From Persicaria tinctoria (taxonomy: Eukaryota > Streptophyta > Magnoliopsida > Caryophyllales > Polygonaceae): a DNA stretch of 64,000 bases. Under the pieces are notes generated by a model. It ran no database searches. It saw only the letters and a list, made by a program, of their open reading frames with translations, and had not been told where the DNA came from. Each line of letters starts with the position of its first letter. The stretch's first letter is position 1. This document shows positions 33,542 to 44,939 of this stretch, in pieces. The stretch spans positions 54,352,318-54,416,317 of the forward strand of contig JBANSL010000004.1 in assembly GCA_037127255.1 (NCBI GenBank), read 5' to 3'. The position numbers were made by a program, and so were the translations under genes.

Positions 33542-34830
33542 TTACACATAGTATTTCTTCAGGTGTTCTGCATTCCACGTCTTCTGAAGAACAACACCTT
33601 CGGGGGTTTGTAACTTGTATGCTCTGACGTGAATGCATTCAACAACTACATAAGGCCCTTCCCATTTGGCGTACAGCTTTCCTCCTGCCAAGGCTAGACG
33701 GAGGACCAGGTCTCCCTTTTCAAATCGTCGCTCTTGGAGATGTTGGTCCCTGTGCCTTTGTGTTTTCCTTTTGTACTCCCGAGCCTTAATTTCTGCGACC
33801 ATCTGCCTTTCTTCTCGAAGGTGCATCTCGACTTCTAGAGCCTCATTATTGGCCTTGGATTCGTAGGCCAAGACCCGTGCAGAAGGGATCAGCCGTTCGA
33901 CTGGGATGACCGCGTCCGTCCCAAATACCAAGGAAAATGGCGATTCCCTGTTTGGAGTTTTTGGTGAGGTCCGATATGACCAGAGCACCAGTGGGAGGAG
34001 TTCCGCCCATCGGCCTTTGGAGGTTTTTCCCAGCTTCTTCTTGATACCTTCCAAGATTTGGCGATTCGTAGTCTCTGCTTGTCCATTCGTTTGTGGGTGA
34101 GCCAGTGACGAGAATTTCAATTTTATTCCGAGACCCTCACAGAAATCTCGGAGGTTTTCACAAACGAACTGAGTTCCATGGTCCGTGATGATGGCTTCAG
34201 GGACTCCGAACCGACATACTAGGTTTTTCCACAAGAACTTTCTAACCTTCTCCGCGGTGATCAAGCCCATCGCCTCCGCTTCCACTCATTTGGTGAAATA
34301 GTCCACCAAGACCAGGACGTATTTGAGTTGTCCGGGGGCCGTGGGAAAGGGACCCAGAATATCCATTCCCCACAAGGCGAAAGGGCAGGCCCCATAGATG
34401 CTTTGAAGCGGCTCGGCGGGCACATTCTTCACGTTTCCGTGTTTCTGACATGCTTCACAACTGTGCACAAAACTCTACACATCTGCTCTGATTGTGGGCC
34501 AGTAGTACCCCAACCTCAAAACTTTGGAAGACAGGGCCCTCCATCCTTGGTGATGAGCACAGATCCCTGTATGCAATTCTTTTGCAATGACCTGTCCTTC
34601 CCGGCTGGATACACACAATAAATCTGGGAAGTTGAAACCTTTCTTATATAGTCTTCCTTCGCGGATTACAAATCGGGCCGCTCTGCTTGTCAACTTCTTA
34701 GCCTCCATTCTCTCTGGCGGAAGGATCCCCTTCCCTAGATATTCAGTGATCGGTGTCCGCCAGTCGTCGGGTCCCTCAGTTTGGACAAAGTACACCTCTT
34801 GCAACAGTCTTCGCCGATCCTTCCTTTCGA
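33542..34830 (-). pseudogene. Ty3/gypsy integrase of element 2 (two stops)
   Basis: Minus strand. The zinc-binding region reads HTGICAHHQGW...CEACQKHG. The catalytic core follows with WGMDILGPF (Asp), IITDHGTQFV (Asp) and NGQAETTNRQI (Glu), and then a C-terminal region ending HLKKYYV at 33542. Stops interrupt it near 34475 (after IRADV) and at about 34287, where TGA stands for the expected Trp in YFTKWVEAEA-type motifs. It would insert the cDNA into the genome if whole. No chromodomain is present, consistent with a non-chromovirus (Tat) element. Confidence 0.92.
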
Positions 34831-35683
34831 AATCAAATTTTTCCTCTACGTTTGACGGCATGGCGGCCCCCACTCGGGCCAACAAATCGGCCTGTTCATT
34901 ATCTTCTCTAGGGATGGATTCTATGGTAAAGTGCAAAAAGGTCTTTCTCAGAGCGTTTACCTTTCGCAGGTAATCTGGCAACAATCATGTCCTGGCCTCA
35001 TACTCTTCTTCTGTCTGCCTAGCGACAATCTCGGAATCAGTGTATACGGTGACGGCCCATGCCCCGCGGGTCAGGGCTAACTCCATCCGCGCTATCAAAG
35101 CTTCATACTCCGCCTCGTTATTGGTGGCTTGGAAATTCAGCTAATGAGCAAAACAGAATTGGTCCCCCCTAGGGGTGGTTAGTACGATTCCTTCTCTGCA
35201 TCTATCTGCGTTGACAGCCCAGTCGATTTTTATTGACCAACCTTTCTGTGAGTCGCTGTCTTCGTCTTCAAAACTGGTTTCGCAGATGAAATCGGCTAAA
35301 ACTTCAGCTAACGCCGCTTTACGCGGGACGTATGCTACCTCAAACTCTGAGAGTTCAATGGACCACTTCGTCATCCGTCCTGAGAGGCATGGGGAGTAAA
35401 GAATCTGTCTCAATGGTAAATCTGTCAAGACTTCGATTCGATGATCCTGGAAATACGGACGAAGCCTCCTGGCCGCGAATATCAAACTGAGGATTACCTT
35501 CTCAATCGGCTCATATCTAGTTTCGGCGTCCTGTAACACCCTGTTCACATAATAAACTGGGTATCGGCCTTCTCTGGTGAGAACTGCGCTGATAGTGGTT
35601 GCTTTTACTGCGAGGTAGATCTGTAAGTTTTCAGACTTTTGTGGTTGCTGGAGAGTCGGCACATACTGCAGAAAAACTTTCAA
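34830..35683 (-). pseudogene. RNase H and second (archaeal-type) RNase H of element 2
   Basis: The first RNase H (35683-35141) shows TRYEPIEKVILSLIFAARRL, FQDHRIEVLTDLPLRQIL and ELSEFEVAYVPR. After a stop at 35141-35143 the frame continues with NNEAEYEALIARMELAL, YTDSEIVARQ and, after another stop near 34985, IPREDNEQADLLARVGAA. This second block is the archaeal-type RNase H (aRNH) that marks the Tat lineage of plant Ty3/gypsy elements. Both would degrade the RNA strand during reverse transcription. The stops make the polyprotein non-functional. Confidence 0.88.
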
Positions 35684-35698
35684 TTCATCGAAAGCTTG

Positions 35699-37796
35699 CT
35701 AGAGTTCAGGCGTCCACTGTATCGGTCTCTTTTTCTTTAATAATGCGAAGAAAGGCAAGGATCTATCTGCCAAGCAGGAACAAAAACGTCCCAGGTAGTT
35801 GACCGCACCGTTCAACGACTGCACCTCTTTGATAGTCCGTGGAGGACGCAGTTCCTGTATTGCTGTTATCTTCCCCGGGTTCACATCTATTCCTCTCTGG
35901 GTGACCATGAAACCCAGAAATTTTCCGGAATCAACCCCGAAGACGCACTTCTCGGCGTTCAAATTTAGTCCTCCCCGTCTCAGCGAATCAAAAGTCTCCT
36001 GAAGGTCTGCTGCATGATTTTCTGCCTTCTTGCTTCTAACTACAATATCGTCCACATAGATGGACACATTCCTGGGCAGCTGATCGCGAAATAACCCCGA
36101 AGACGCACTTCTCGGCGTTCAAATTCAGTCCTCCCCGTCTCAGCGAATCAAAAGTCTCATGTAGGTCTGCTGCATGATTTTCTGCCTTCTTGCTTCTAAC
36201 TACAATATCGTCCACATAGATGGACACATTCCTGGGCAGCTGATCGCGAAATATTTTATCTGCAGTCCTCTGGAATGTGGCTCCGGCATTCCTTAAACCA
36301 AAAGGCATGACCTTGTAACGGAAAATCCCCTGATTGGTGATGAAAGTGGTGGCTCTCTGGTCCATTGGGTCCAGTTTAATCTGATTATACCCGGAGTATG
36401 CATCTAGGAAACTCAGAGCTTCATTTCCGGAAGTGATGTCCACCAACTTGTCTATCGAAGGCAACGGGTAACTATCTTTAGGGCAAACCTTGTTTAAATC
36501 CGAGAAGTCAACACACATTCTCCATTTTCCGTTAGCTTTCTTAACCAGGACCACATTCGAAAGCCAATCCGAGTCTTCTGCTTCTTTAATAAACCCGGCC
36601 TCAAGCAACTTTTCTATTTCTTCTTTCGCCGCTCGGGACTTCTCCGGGGCCATCTTTCTCTTCTTTTGGGCCACCGGCCGCGCATCATGACGGATTCTGA
36701 GGGTATAGATCGCGATGGAGGTGGGGACACCCAAGAGATCTTTTGGGGACCATGCGAACACGTCCCGCCACTGTCGGATAATTTCTAGGACCCGTTCTTT
36801 TTCCTCCGTTCCGAGGGCTTGGCCCATGTAAATTCTTTCCTCAGCATTGGAAAACGGCTGGTGGACGGTTCTCAAATCCGTGGTTGGGACCTCCCTCTCG
36901 GAAGGCCGGACCTCGAGTTCGGCTTCTGATGCAATTCCATTAGTTACACTTGCTGCTTCATTCTCTGGTGAAGGGTTTCTCTCGGCGTTCTTGGCCTTGC
37001 TTTGAGCGGTATCCTCGAGACACATGACCTCCTTCTTTTTCTTTAGGGAAGTCACATAACAACTCCGACTTTCCGGTTGTTGGCCGCACACCTCCCCTGT
37101 TTCACCCCCGGGGACTGGGAACTTTGCTTTGCAATGGTAGATAGACACAACCATCTGGAATTTGTAGAGTGAAACCCTCCCCAAGAGTGCGTTGTAAGTG
37201 GTCGGAATTCGGACCACCGTGAAAGTGATGTTTTCCATTCTTCGGCGTGGGGAGGTGCCTAAAACCACCGTGAGCTCGATGGCGCCCGCCACCTGCACCT
37301 CATTCCCTGAGAAGGCGATCAACGTGCCATGATAAGGCCTCAAGGCTGTCGCTGACACGCCTAACTGGGAGAAAGCTTCCCACGAGAGTATGTCCACAGA
37401 CGATCCTGTGTCGATGAAAACCCTCTTCACAGTTTTTATGGCGATCTGCGCATGGATCACCAACGGATCCGCGTGGGGCATGCGGACCTCCTCCGCGTCG
37501 GTCGAGGTGAAGATTATCTCTGGATGTGGCTGTAAGGCGATCTTTTGGCTTGCAGTTGATTGAGGCTGCCTGGCCTCCCTCCCATAATTCTTTCTCTCTT
37601 GCCGACTGATTCCTGAGATCGATGGTCCCCCTGCTAGAGTGTCAATGAAACCTTCTGGTTCCGGGATTCGGTTGACCCGCGATCCTTCCGGGCGATCTTC
37701 GCGGCGTGGAGCCTGATTGACTGATACTTGTGCAGGCTGACCCTGCCCTCTTCGACCACCCCTCCACCAACGTCCCCTCCCCCTGCCCCTGTTCAC
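35699..37796 (-). pseudogene. Protease and reverse transcriptase of element 2 (frameshifted by a 160-bp duplication)
   Basis: The frame 37796-36036 starts Arg/Gly-rich (the gag end), then shows a protease active site, VFIDTGSSVDIL, then RT blocks WLSNVVLVKKANGKWRMC, FLDAYSGYNQI, MPFGLRNAGATFQR and the catalytic YVDDIVV. A 160-bp direct duplication (35933-36092 and 36093-36252) copies the YVDD region. Because 160 is not a multiple of three, it throws the first copy out of frame. The frame 36067-35699 then repeats YVDD and carries on into the RT connection region. This enzyme cannot be functional. Confidence 0.93.
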
Positions 37797-37841
37797 CGGG
37801 GGGTAGCGTTGTTGCTCATCCCTCCCCCGAGGGTTTTCGAA

Positions 37842-38752
37842 TCATGAACCCTGGCGGTGACTCCTTCTATCATCCGCGTGTCCCCTATCGTTGCGATTAT
37901 GAGCCTGCTGGTGACGTTGGGGGTGGTCGCGATGCTCATTCTTCCTTGCCGGAGAGACTGGCTCCCTCTTATGGCATATTTCTTGGTCATAGCCTAGATA
38001 TCTGGCGTCTGGATTCTCTCTCTCATGGTTGAAGTGGACCTCATCTTGTCGAGACTGGCTCCCTCTTATGGCGTATTTCTTGGTCATAGCCTTGTTGGTG
38101 AACGAAGTTAGGGCGATGCCGGTCAGAGTTGATGGGAACGTTCGGCACAACATTGCATAATTATACTCATTGATCCCCATTGCGTTCGTGAAATGGCACA
38201 TGTGATCATCAGGGTCAGTGGTGCCATCATATTTCATCATATTAGTGTCTCTCCATTGCTTGGGTACTGGTGCCAGGCAGACCTCGAGGGTGAACACTGA
38301 AGGAACAAAATCCACCTTCCTCTCGTTCTCACGTGGTGAACCTGTCCGGGTGGATGTGGATATATCAGATGAATGCTCGCCCCTATGATGCTTGGGTGCA
38401 CGTCTGTCTTCGCTCCGATGGTGTGTGCCAAAATCATCAGAGAATCTGGGCTGATAATGATCTTGATAAGCGCTCCCATATATATATTTTGGGGAAAAAC
38501 GTTGTACGGGTTCCCCTGCTGGAATGGGGGGTACCCGTAGAAGAAACCTTGTCCCGGGTTCGGAGGGGGGATGTAATGTTCCTCTTGCATGAAATAGTCT
38601 TGAGCCATTTGTGGAGGGACGTATCGCGAGACAAACGGAACCTCCGGCGCGCTGTTCTGACCCGGAGAGTTTACATGCAACTCGGACCCCTGGTGTCCTC
38701 CGTGGTCATGACTCATCGTCCCGTGAGAGGCTCCTCCCATGCTTTCACTCAT
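37842..38752 (-). pseudogene. gag of element 2 (internally deleted)
   Basis: The upstream frame (38752-38237) starts at an ATG 96 bp inside the PBS: MSESMGGASHG, then a Pro/Tyr/Gln-rich region. The frame 38315-37842 holds the retrotransposon gag motif MKYDGTTDPDDHMCHF and FPSTLTGIALTSF. Soon after, the sequence jumps to Arg/His-rich text, so much of the capsid domain is deleted. A 40-bp repeat (37957-37996 and 38050-38089, GACTGGCTCCCTCTTATGGC...) marks a local rearrangement near that site. A frameshift separates the two frames. Confidence 0.85.
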
Positions 38753-38847
38753 TTTTTCACCTGTGCATACAAAAGGTATTAGCTAACGACAATGTCTTAA
38801 ATCATATTTTGATACTTAAAATCGGGAACCCCTCAGGATGAGAGTGT

Positions 38848-38865
38848 TCCCACAGACGGCGCCAA
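38848..38865 (-). other. Primer-binding site of element 2
   Basis: The minus strand reads TGGCGCCGTCTGTGGGAA next to the LTR end GGTTTCGTCA. This is a common PBS form in plant Ty3/gypsy elements. I do not assign the tRNA. Confidence 0.8.
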
Positions 38866-39090
38866 TGACGAAACCGTACAAGAAAAAGTATGTGGCCACC
38901 CACGTCCCCGTGGGGGGGTATGCTTTGGATTTCCTTTTATGGAAATTGGGTAATACGGACTTACCTGAAGCCCTTCCCCCCCCCCAGTCAACCACCCGGT
39001 CGAGGCGACAAGACAGGGGGAAAAAAAGACCTTTACCTGAGCCGCTTACCCTAAAGGAAATAATAACGGTCTTACCCATTACCTGGGATC
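38866..39090 (-). repeat. 5' LTR of element 2, inner part (before the nested insertion)
   Basis: It matches 13906-14127 and includes the terminus TGACGAAACC that the other LTR lacks. It is interrupted at 39090 by the nested LTR element, whose target duplication is GGATC. Confidence 0.93.
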
Positions 39091-41313
39091 TGTTGTGAGC
39101 GGAATCTGCCATGTTTTACAGTAATTTTTATATCAATTTCTGTATACATTGCATTCATTTGGGTTTAGATAGTACAGAATCTATGTAGTTTATGTTTATT
39201 TGCCAAATTATGGAATCTACACCAGTTTCTGTTTAATTCGCAGAAATCGAGGCATTTTACAGCAATTCTACAGAAGGTCGGAAAACCGCTACAGAAGTCC
39301 AAGGTCAAAGCAGCGGAACCAAGCTGAAAGTCAAGGCTACTCGATCTCGAGTGGGCCCTACTCGACATAGACGAGCATGTCCGAGTACAACCTTGTCGAT
39401 AAAGCCTGATCGAGAGCCAGACCAACCCGAGCTCCGGAAGTTTACTCGATCTCGACAAGCCCTAGTCGAGATCGACGAAGCCCAGACGCCACACCCGGAG
39501 TCGACAAGGAGAGAAGCCGAGGACGAGGACGCCGAGCAACTCTACTCGATCTCGACAAGCCCTAGTCGAGATCGACAAGACCCACCGTACCAGTCCGAGT
39601 CTTTGCCGAGGACGGAGCCGAGGACGACCAGGCGACAATCGCTGCCAGCGACTCGACTCGCTGCAGCGGACCACTCGCTGCCAGCGGGATGCACCAAGCC
39701 AACGAAGAACTCTACTCGATCTCGAGGAGCCTTGTCCGAGCCTTGTCGAGTAGAGCCACCCGAGGAGACCTAGTCGATGACCAGTCCTACTCGACATCGA
39801 CAAGAGCTACTCGAGGTCGACGAGCCCGGTGAGCCAAGTCCGAGCACATCGAGCAGATCTAGCCGAGGAAGTCCAGTCGACGAACCATCCTTGTCGAGGT
39901 CGACGAGCCGTGGTCGATCTCGAGTAGACCAGTTTCCAGCAGCTTCTCGACGAAGACCTCTCCGACTAGACTTGGGATTCCTTGGGGCCGAAGGAGGAAG
40001 ATTCTATCCGATTTTGAGCAAGTCTATCCATGGGAGACAAGATCTATCAACATCATGAAGACTTACCCTATTTAGTTTTATCTTTTCCTTTTAGATTTAT
40101 TTCCATAAAACAATTTATTTATCCTTTCAAGTTTTAGATATAATTTTAGATAGAGATATATATCTTCTTTCCTAGAATAGCTAGAGAAAGAAGACTATAA
40201 ATAAGGCCCTAGGGGGCTCAGTTTTATTCATTCCAGATCACAATTCCAATTCACACACAATTCAATTCCAGTAGAGTAGTTTAGGAGTTCTAAGGTTTTT
40301 AGGGTTTTGGCTTTCTGCGAAAGTTGATTGCCAGGATTGTAAAAGGCTTTGAATTTAGTTTTTATGCAATTTAGTTCTTTTCATCAATCAATGTCTGTTA
40401 TTGTGATGAGGCGTGAGTAGTCCACCCACTTCTGGGGCTGGGGTGAGCCCGACGGTGGCCATGTGAGACGATGCGATAAAGGTCAGATCCTTTTGTGCAA
40501 TTCATCTTCTATCCCTATGAGAATGATTCTTTTACGAGAGTTGAAGGTGATCCTTGTTTGTGTTATTGAAGCGAGAGTGATCTTAATGCAACTTGGATTA
40601 ATTATGTGAAAAAGGGTTAGTAACAATTAGGGTTTATGCGAAAGCCTCTATATGCCTATTTGTTAATGACGAAAGTTATTTGATGGAAAGCATGATCTTT
40701 TATGCCTTTGTGTGTTACTTTGCATGGTTATCGTTGTGGTGTTGAAACCCTGGCTTTGGAAGTCTTTTAGCATATTGAATTTATTTCTGTCGATTTTTGA
40801 GTTCTGTGTTCGAAATCTGTGAATTTATATTTTCTGTTTCCAATCGACATAGAGTAGAGCCTTGTCGATCTCGAGTAAGGCGTGGTCGAGATCGAGTAGG
40901 ACTGGTCTTAGTCGAGTTGATTTTTCTGCTGTTGTTGTTGATTTCCAGTTTCTGTCTTCACTGCCTTTGTCGATCTCGAGGAGCCTGTGGTCGAGATCGA
41001 CGAGCCCTTTGCTTTGCTTTTTATTTGTTGCTTTACTTTGTCTTTTCTTGCTTTGCTTTGTTCTTTGCTTTTGTTATTTTCTGCTTTTATTTGTCTTTCT
41101 TTCCTTGCTTCTGTGTTTCTGTCTTTTCTGCTGCTTGTTTGTGAGAATTTACAGCTACCTGAGAACTGCTGACGTGCTTCCTCATGGATTCGATCCTGAC
41201 TTTTCTCTTACTACAACGGGAGGAAGTCTTGTATTTATTTGCTGAGACAGGGAAGTCAATCTGAACTATATTTCATATTTATTTCAATACTCGATTTACT
41301 CCTGCAAACAACA
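39091..41313 (+). repeat. 5' LTR of the nested element (2,223 bp), dyad-rich
   Basis: It contains many copies of a dyad, TCGATCTCGA ... TCGAGATCGA, for example at 39447-39474, 39546-39573, 40865 and 40974. Spacers are about 8-12 bp, so each could fold into a hairpin. The long open frames at 40797-41245 are low-complexity Phe/Leu/Cys-rich readings of T-rich sequence and are not genes. Confidence 0.92.
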
Positions 41314-41317
41314 AAAT

Positions 41318-41335
41318 TGGCGCCGTTGCTGGGGA
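41318..41335 (+). other. Primer-binding site of the nested element (tRNA-Asp type)
   Basis: TGGCGCCGTTGCTGGGGA differs by one base from the complement of the plant tRNA-Asp 3' end (TGGCGCCGTTGCCGGGGA). It starts 4 bp after the LTR. Confidence 0.85.
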
Positions 41336-41387
41336 AGCAATCATTCGCGCCTTAGGTAGTTAGATCTCACATTTTTCTTTGAGGTAT

Positions 41388-42005
41388 ATGCAGGACACCT
41401 TTGATTATTTCGAAAGGGAAAGAGAGAGACGGTATGCAAAAGAATTTGAATATCTGAGATGGCTATACATAGTTGATGAGGAGGCATGGCTTGAGGGTGT
41501 GCGTGCATTTAGGAAGCTACGAGAATCAGAAGCCTTAATCTCGCTAGAAGAAGGATCCGAACCTGAGATCAACCTCGACCGACACCTAGTCGATGTCGAC
41601 CCATCTCCAGTCGATATCGACCTATCTCTAGTCGATACCCAGGTATGTCCTTCCGCTATCTCAATTCCAACTTTGCTATCTGTCTTTGAAAAACCATTTG
41701 AAGAACCTCAAGAAGAAGAAGAGCCAGAAAAGAAGAAGTTGGGCGTCGTTGCCCATGTTGTTTCAAGGTCGCTTTTACCCTACAAGGTGAAGGTCATCCC
41801 CGACAATTTTGAGCAACCGATGTTCATATTCAAGTATGGGGTCCTCGCAAAGTGGCATGAAGCTCTGCATGATGAGGTGGAAATATCTCTTCCCACTCCA
41901 CCGTTTTGCTGTGGTGGAGACGTGCAAACAAATCAACCAATGGAGCGGAAGAGGTATGATGATGAGGTATGCAAATTTCCTTTATATATTCCTTTATGCA
42001 TGTGA
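41388..42005 (+). CDS. Unknown 205-aa protein in the nested element
   Basis: The ATG at 41388 lies 50 bp after the PBS, where gag would normally start. The protein is acidic: an Arg/Glu-rich start (YFERERERRYAKEFEYLRWL), then a repeated Val-Asp motif (LVDVDPSPVDIDLSLVDTQ), a Glu/Pro-rich stretch (EEPQEEEEPEKKK) and a hydrophobic C-terminus. I find no zinc knuckle, protease or RT motif, and no family I recognise. It may be a gag remnant or a lineage-specific protein. The Val-Asp repeat is encoded by GTCGA-rich DNA resembling the LTR dyads. Confidence 0.5.
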   Translation: MQDTFDYFERERERRYAKEFEYLRWLYIVDEEAWLEGVRAFRKLRESEALISLEEGSEPEINLDRHLVDVDPSPVDIDLSLVDTQVCPSAISIPTLLSVFEKPFEEPQEEEEPEKKKLGVVAHVVSRSLLPYKVKVIPDNFEQPMFIFKYGVLAKWHEALHDEVEISLPTPPFCCGGDVQTNQPMERKRYDDEVCKFPLYIPLCM

Positions 42006-42451
42006 GCTGGAGCCCAGGAAGATGGATGGATGGAGCAATGGAGCGTCCACTCGGGGAGGTTTAAGCTTCTTCATATGATGCCCCCGGATGATATCTCACG
42101 CTTCCCACCACCGAAGGAACCACCAGATCCACCTATACCTCCGGACAAAAATGAGCCAGGCTAAAGTTAAATGGAGAAAAGTCGGCCTAGCGACTATAAA
42201 ATCTAGAGCTTGTAAATAGACATTTATTTTTGGACTTTTGAGACTTTGTTGCTTTTGTTTGTTTTTGTTTTTTAGTTTTTCTATTGTGGGTATATGTCTT
42301 CTACACTTTTCAGGTCCATGGATAGAACCAAGTCATACTCGGCCCAGGAGGTGCTTCCATTCGACATTTTGAGGCCCTGCACACCTATCTTGTGAGTTTC
42401 TTTCTTTACCCTTGTTTTTATACAGTGAGGACATTGTAATGTTTAAGTATG

Positions 42452-42470
42452 GGGTGGGGGAAGGGCTTAC
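42452..42470 (+). other. Purine-rich tract in the nested element
   Basis: ATGGGGTGGGGGAAGGGC resembles the purine-rich motif seen in the 3' region of many plant Ty3/gypsy elements. It lies about 1 kb before the remaining 3' LTR, so the missing LTR start would have followed it. The rest of 42006-43471 has no gene that I can see. Confidence 0.4.
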
Positions 42471-43471
42471 TTTATGCATATTTGGTTTCATTTGACATTT
42501 TTGTGCATATTTAGAGTTTATTTCTTTGAATTGCTTATACATGGCTATTTTGGAATGCATTATTGATTTATGTGCTTATATATGCATGTTTTCCAAATCT
42601 TCAGAAAAATATGTTTTCCAAAATTTAGAAAAAATGACCCCCATTGAAATTTTTGATAAATGTCATGGAAGCTTTATTGAACTCGACGATGCAAAATTAG
42701 ATTCATTAGAGATATAGAATGAAATTGCCTAGTAAAGGGAAGTCACAATGAAGTGCATTATTTATTGAAAACCATGAAAGGAGGTAAAATTTGATATTGC
42801 TTTTGACATGTTGTATGATAAGATGATGGAGGACTTTATATTTCCATATAATGCTCATTGTTTATAATCCTAGCCTTACCTATGCTTATGCATCACAAAA
42901 GCCATATTATGCCTTATTTCATATATTGCTCCACATGATCTAAATATTTCCATTCTTTACCTTATCCGGGGATTATGTTGAGAATGATGTTACATTATGG
43001 AGATGTTATATGGTTGGTGTGTTGTTAAATATCATATTTGGAGTTTAGAAGGAAATTATTTGAAATATATGGAAAATTTAATGAGTGAAAGAAAATCCAA
43101 TCACCTCAGAAGATAAAGGTAGATTGACCCTGCTCTCTGAGATAATAGTTTAGAGAGATGGGACACATTGTGAGGAGTCCAAAGCACTAAGTATCCAGGG
43201 CCATTCATGACACCCATGTTTGCGACTCGCGAGAAGGCAGTGCTGAGGTTAGAGAGGTAAAAGCATTATTATTGAGAAAAGCATTATGAAAGGTGAAAGA
43301 AGGAATGCGGAAATTCAATTTGGGAAATACTCCATTTCCCCAGATCAAAAGCACCACATTGCCAAATATTGCCCACCTTTAGCCTTTTACCAATCTACTC
43401 CTTCATGAGCTTAAATTAAAGTCTTCTTGATTATCAATGCTTTGTCATATGAATTATTTTTGCATAACCCT

Positions 43472-44295
43472 CCTTTTGTGCAATTCATCTTCTATCCCTA
43501 TGAGCATGATTCTTTTGCGAGAGTTGAAGGTGATCCTTGTTTGTGTTATTGAAGCGAAAGTGATCTTAATGCAACTTGGATTAATTATGTGAAAAAGGGT
43601 TAGTAACAATTAGGGTTTATGCGAAAGCCTCTATATGCCTATTTGTTAATGAATAAAGTTATTTGATGGAAAGCATGATCTTTTATGCCTTTGTGTGTTA
43701 CTTTGCATGGTTATCGTTGTGGTGTTGAAACCCTGGCTTTGGAAGTCTTTTAGCATATTGAATTTATTTCTGTCGAATTTTGAGTTATGTGTTCGAAATC
43801 TGTGAATTTATATTTTCTGTTTCCAATCGACATAGAGTAGAGCCTTGTCGATCTCGAGTAAGGCGTGGTCGAGATCGAGTTGGACTGGTCTTAGTCGAGT
43901 TGATTTTTCTGCTGTTGTTGTCGATTTCCAGTTTCTGTCTTCACTGCCTTTGTCGATCTCGAGGAGCCTGTGGTCGAGATCGACGAGCCCTTTGCTTTGC
44001 TTTTTATTTGCTGCTTTACTTTGTCTTTTCTTGCTTTGCTTTGTTCTTTGCTTTTGTTATTTTCTGCTTTTATTTGTCTTTCTTTCCTTGCTTCTGTGTT
44101 TCTGTCTTTTCTGCTGCTTGTCTGTGAGAATTTACAGCTACTTGAGAACTGCTGACGTGCTTCCTCGTGGATTCGATCCTGACTTTTCTCTTACTACAAC
44201 GGGAGGAAGTCTTGTATTTATTTGCTGAGACAGGGAAGTCAATCTGAACTATATTTCATATTTATTTCATACTTGACCATCCTCCTGCAACAACA
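43472..44295 (+). repeat. 3' LTR of the nested element (3' 824 bp only)
   Basis: It aligns with 40489-41313 at high identity. The first ~1.4 kb is absent. Because the outer end and the target duplication are intact, an internal deletion removed the inner LTR portion. Confidence 0.93.
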
Positions 44296-44934
44296 GGATC
44301 CCCACAAATTATGGGGGTCCCACGATCGGAGCCGCCGAGTCTTTCGAGAAGACTCGCATCTCTACTTATCCGGGTTCATCAAATGACCCAATGGTAAAGG
44401 AGATACGCTCGTCTAATACAGTAGAAGTTGAGGGTGAAATGATTCCATGTGCTCCCCGGCCCCTTAGACTGACGTCCGACTACCTGTCCTGGTTAGTTAT
44501 GTTGTTCTTCTCTCTTAAGGCGTCCGCGGATGTGTGGTACGGAGATGAGTCAGGATGGGAACCTCGGCGTGGCTATTTCTCTCTCAACCCTATCTGGAAC
44601 TAGCGTCTCCTCCCTGATTTTCCCAAAAAGTCCTTTTCTTTAGCTCCCTTTCTGCCTTTTATAGTACATTTCTTCATCTGTCAAACAGGGGAGATGTTCC
44701 CCTCTTTCTGCCATTTGTCGATGTCGCATTGCCAGGTGTCTAGGGAAAGAGATGCACTTGGATGAGGGGCATGAACGCCACATGTCCCTTTGTGCGCCAT
44801 CTATCCCCTTTGTGCATGCGTTCTTCGTCCGCGGATCGTAGGCCGTTATGTTTGTTCTTTGGAGTCTATTTCCATTATCCTTTTGAGCCCTCTTTAATTG
44901 TTTCTTTAATTCCGTTATCTTTTGGGCGTCATCA
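44296..44934 (-). repeat. 5' LTR of element 2, outer part
   Basis: It matches 14133-14769, up to the terminus GTCATCA at 44934. The TATA box on the minus strand lies at about 44656-44665. The first five bases are the target duplication of the nested element. Confidence 0.93.
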
Positions 44935-44939
44935 AAAAG

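Larger units (their letters stand above)
39091..44295 (+). mobile_element. Non-autonomous LTR retrotransposon nested in the LTR of element 2, TSD GGATC
   Basis: The ends are TGTTGTGAGC and CAACAACA, flanked by GGATC at 39086-39090 and 44296-44300. It has a 2.2-kb 5' LTR, a tRNA-Asp-like PBS, one small open frame, no gag-pol homology, and a 3' LTR that lacks its first ~1.4 kb. Large LTRs with little coding content fit the LARD-like non-autonomous class. Two solo LTRs of the family occur at 19656-21848 and 48679-50843. Confidence 0.93.
13906..44934 (-). mobile_element. Element 2: giant Tat-like Ty3/gypsy retrotransposon with B3 genes and 71-bp arrays
   Basis: Paired LTRs lie at 13906-14769 and at 38866-39090 plus 44296-44934. 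On the minus strand the order is LTR, PBS, gag, PR-RT-RH, second RNase H, IN, repeat arrays and B3 genes, antisense aORF, purine tract, LTR. The archaeal-type second RNase H and the antisense extra ORF fit the Tat lineage. Variable tandem repeats downstream of pol are also known from Tat/Ogre elements. The gross length is about 31 kb; removing the nested 5.2-kb element and a 2.2-kb solo LTR leaves about 23.6 kb. The left end is truncated by filler DNA, so no target duplication can be seen. Confidence 0.85.

Noticed and set aside
40797..41245. Open frames of 115-127 codons inside the LTR (also 43780-44228 and 19799-20098)
   Set aside because: Phe/Leu/Cys-rich readings of T-rich LTR sequence that overlap in several frames; no conserved motif.
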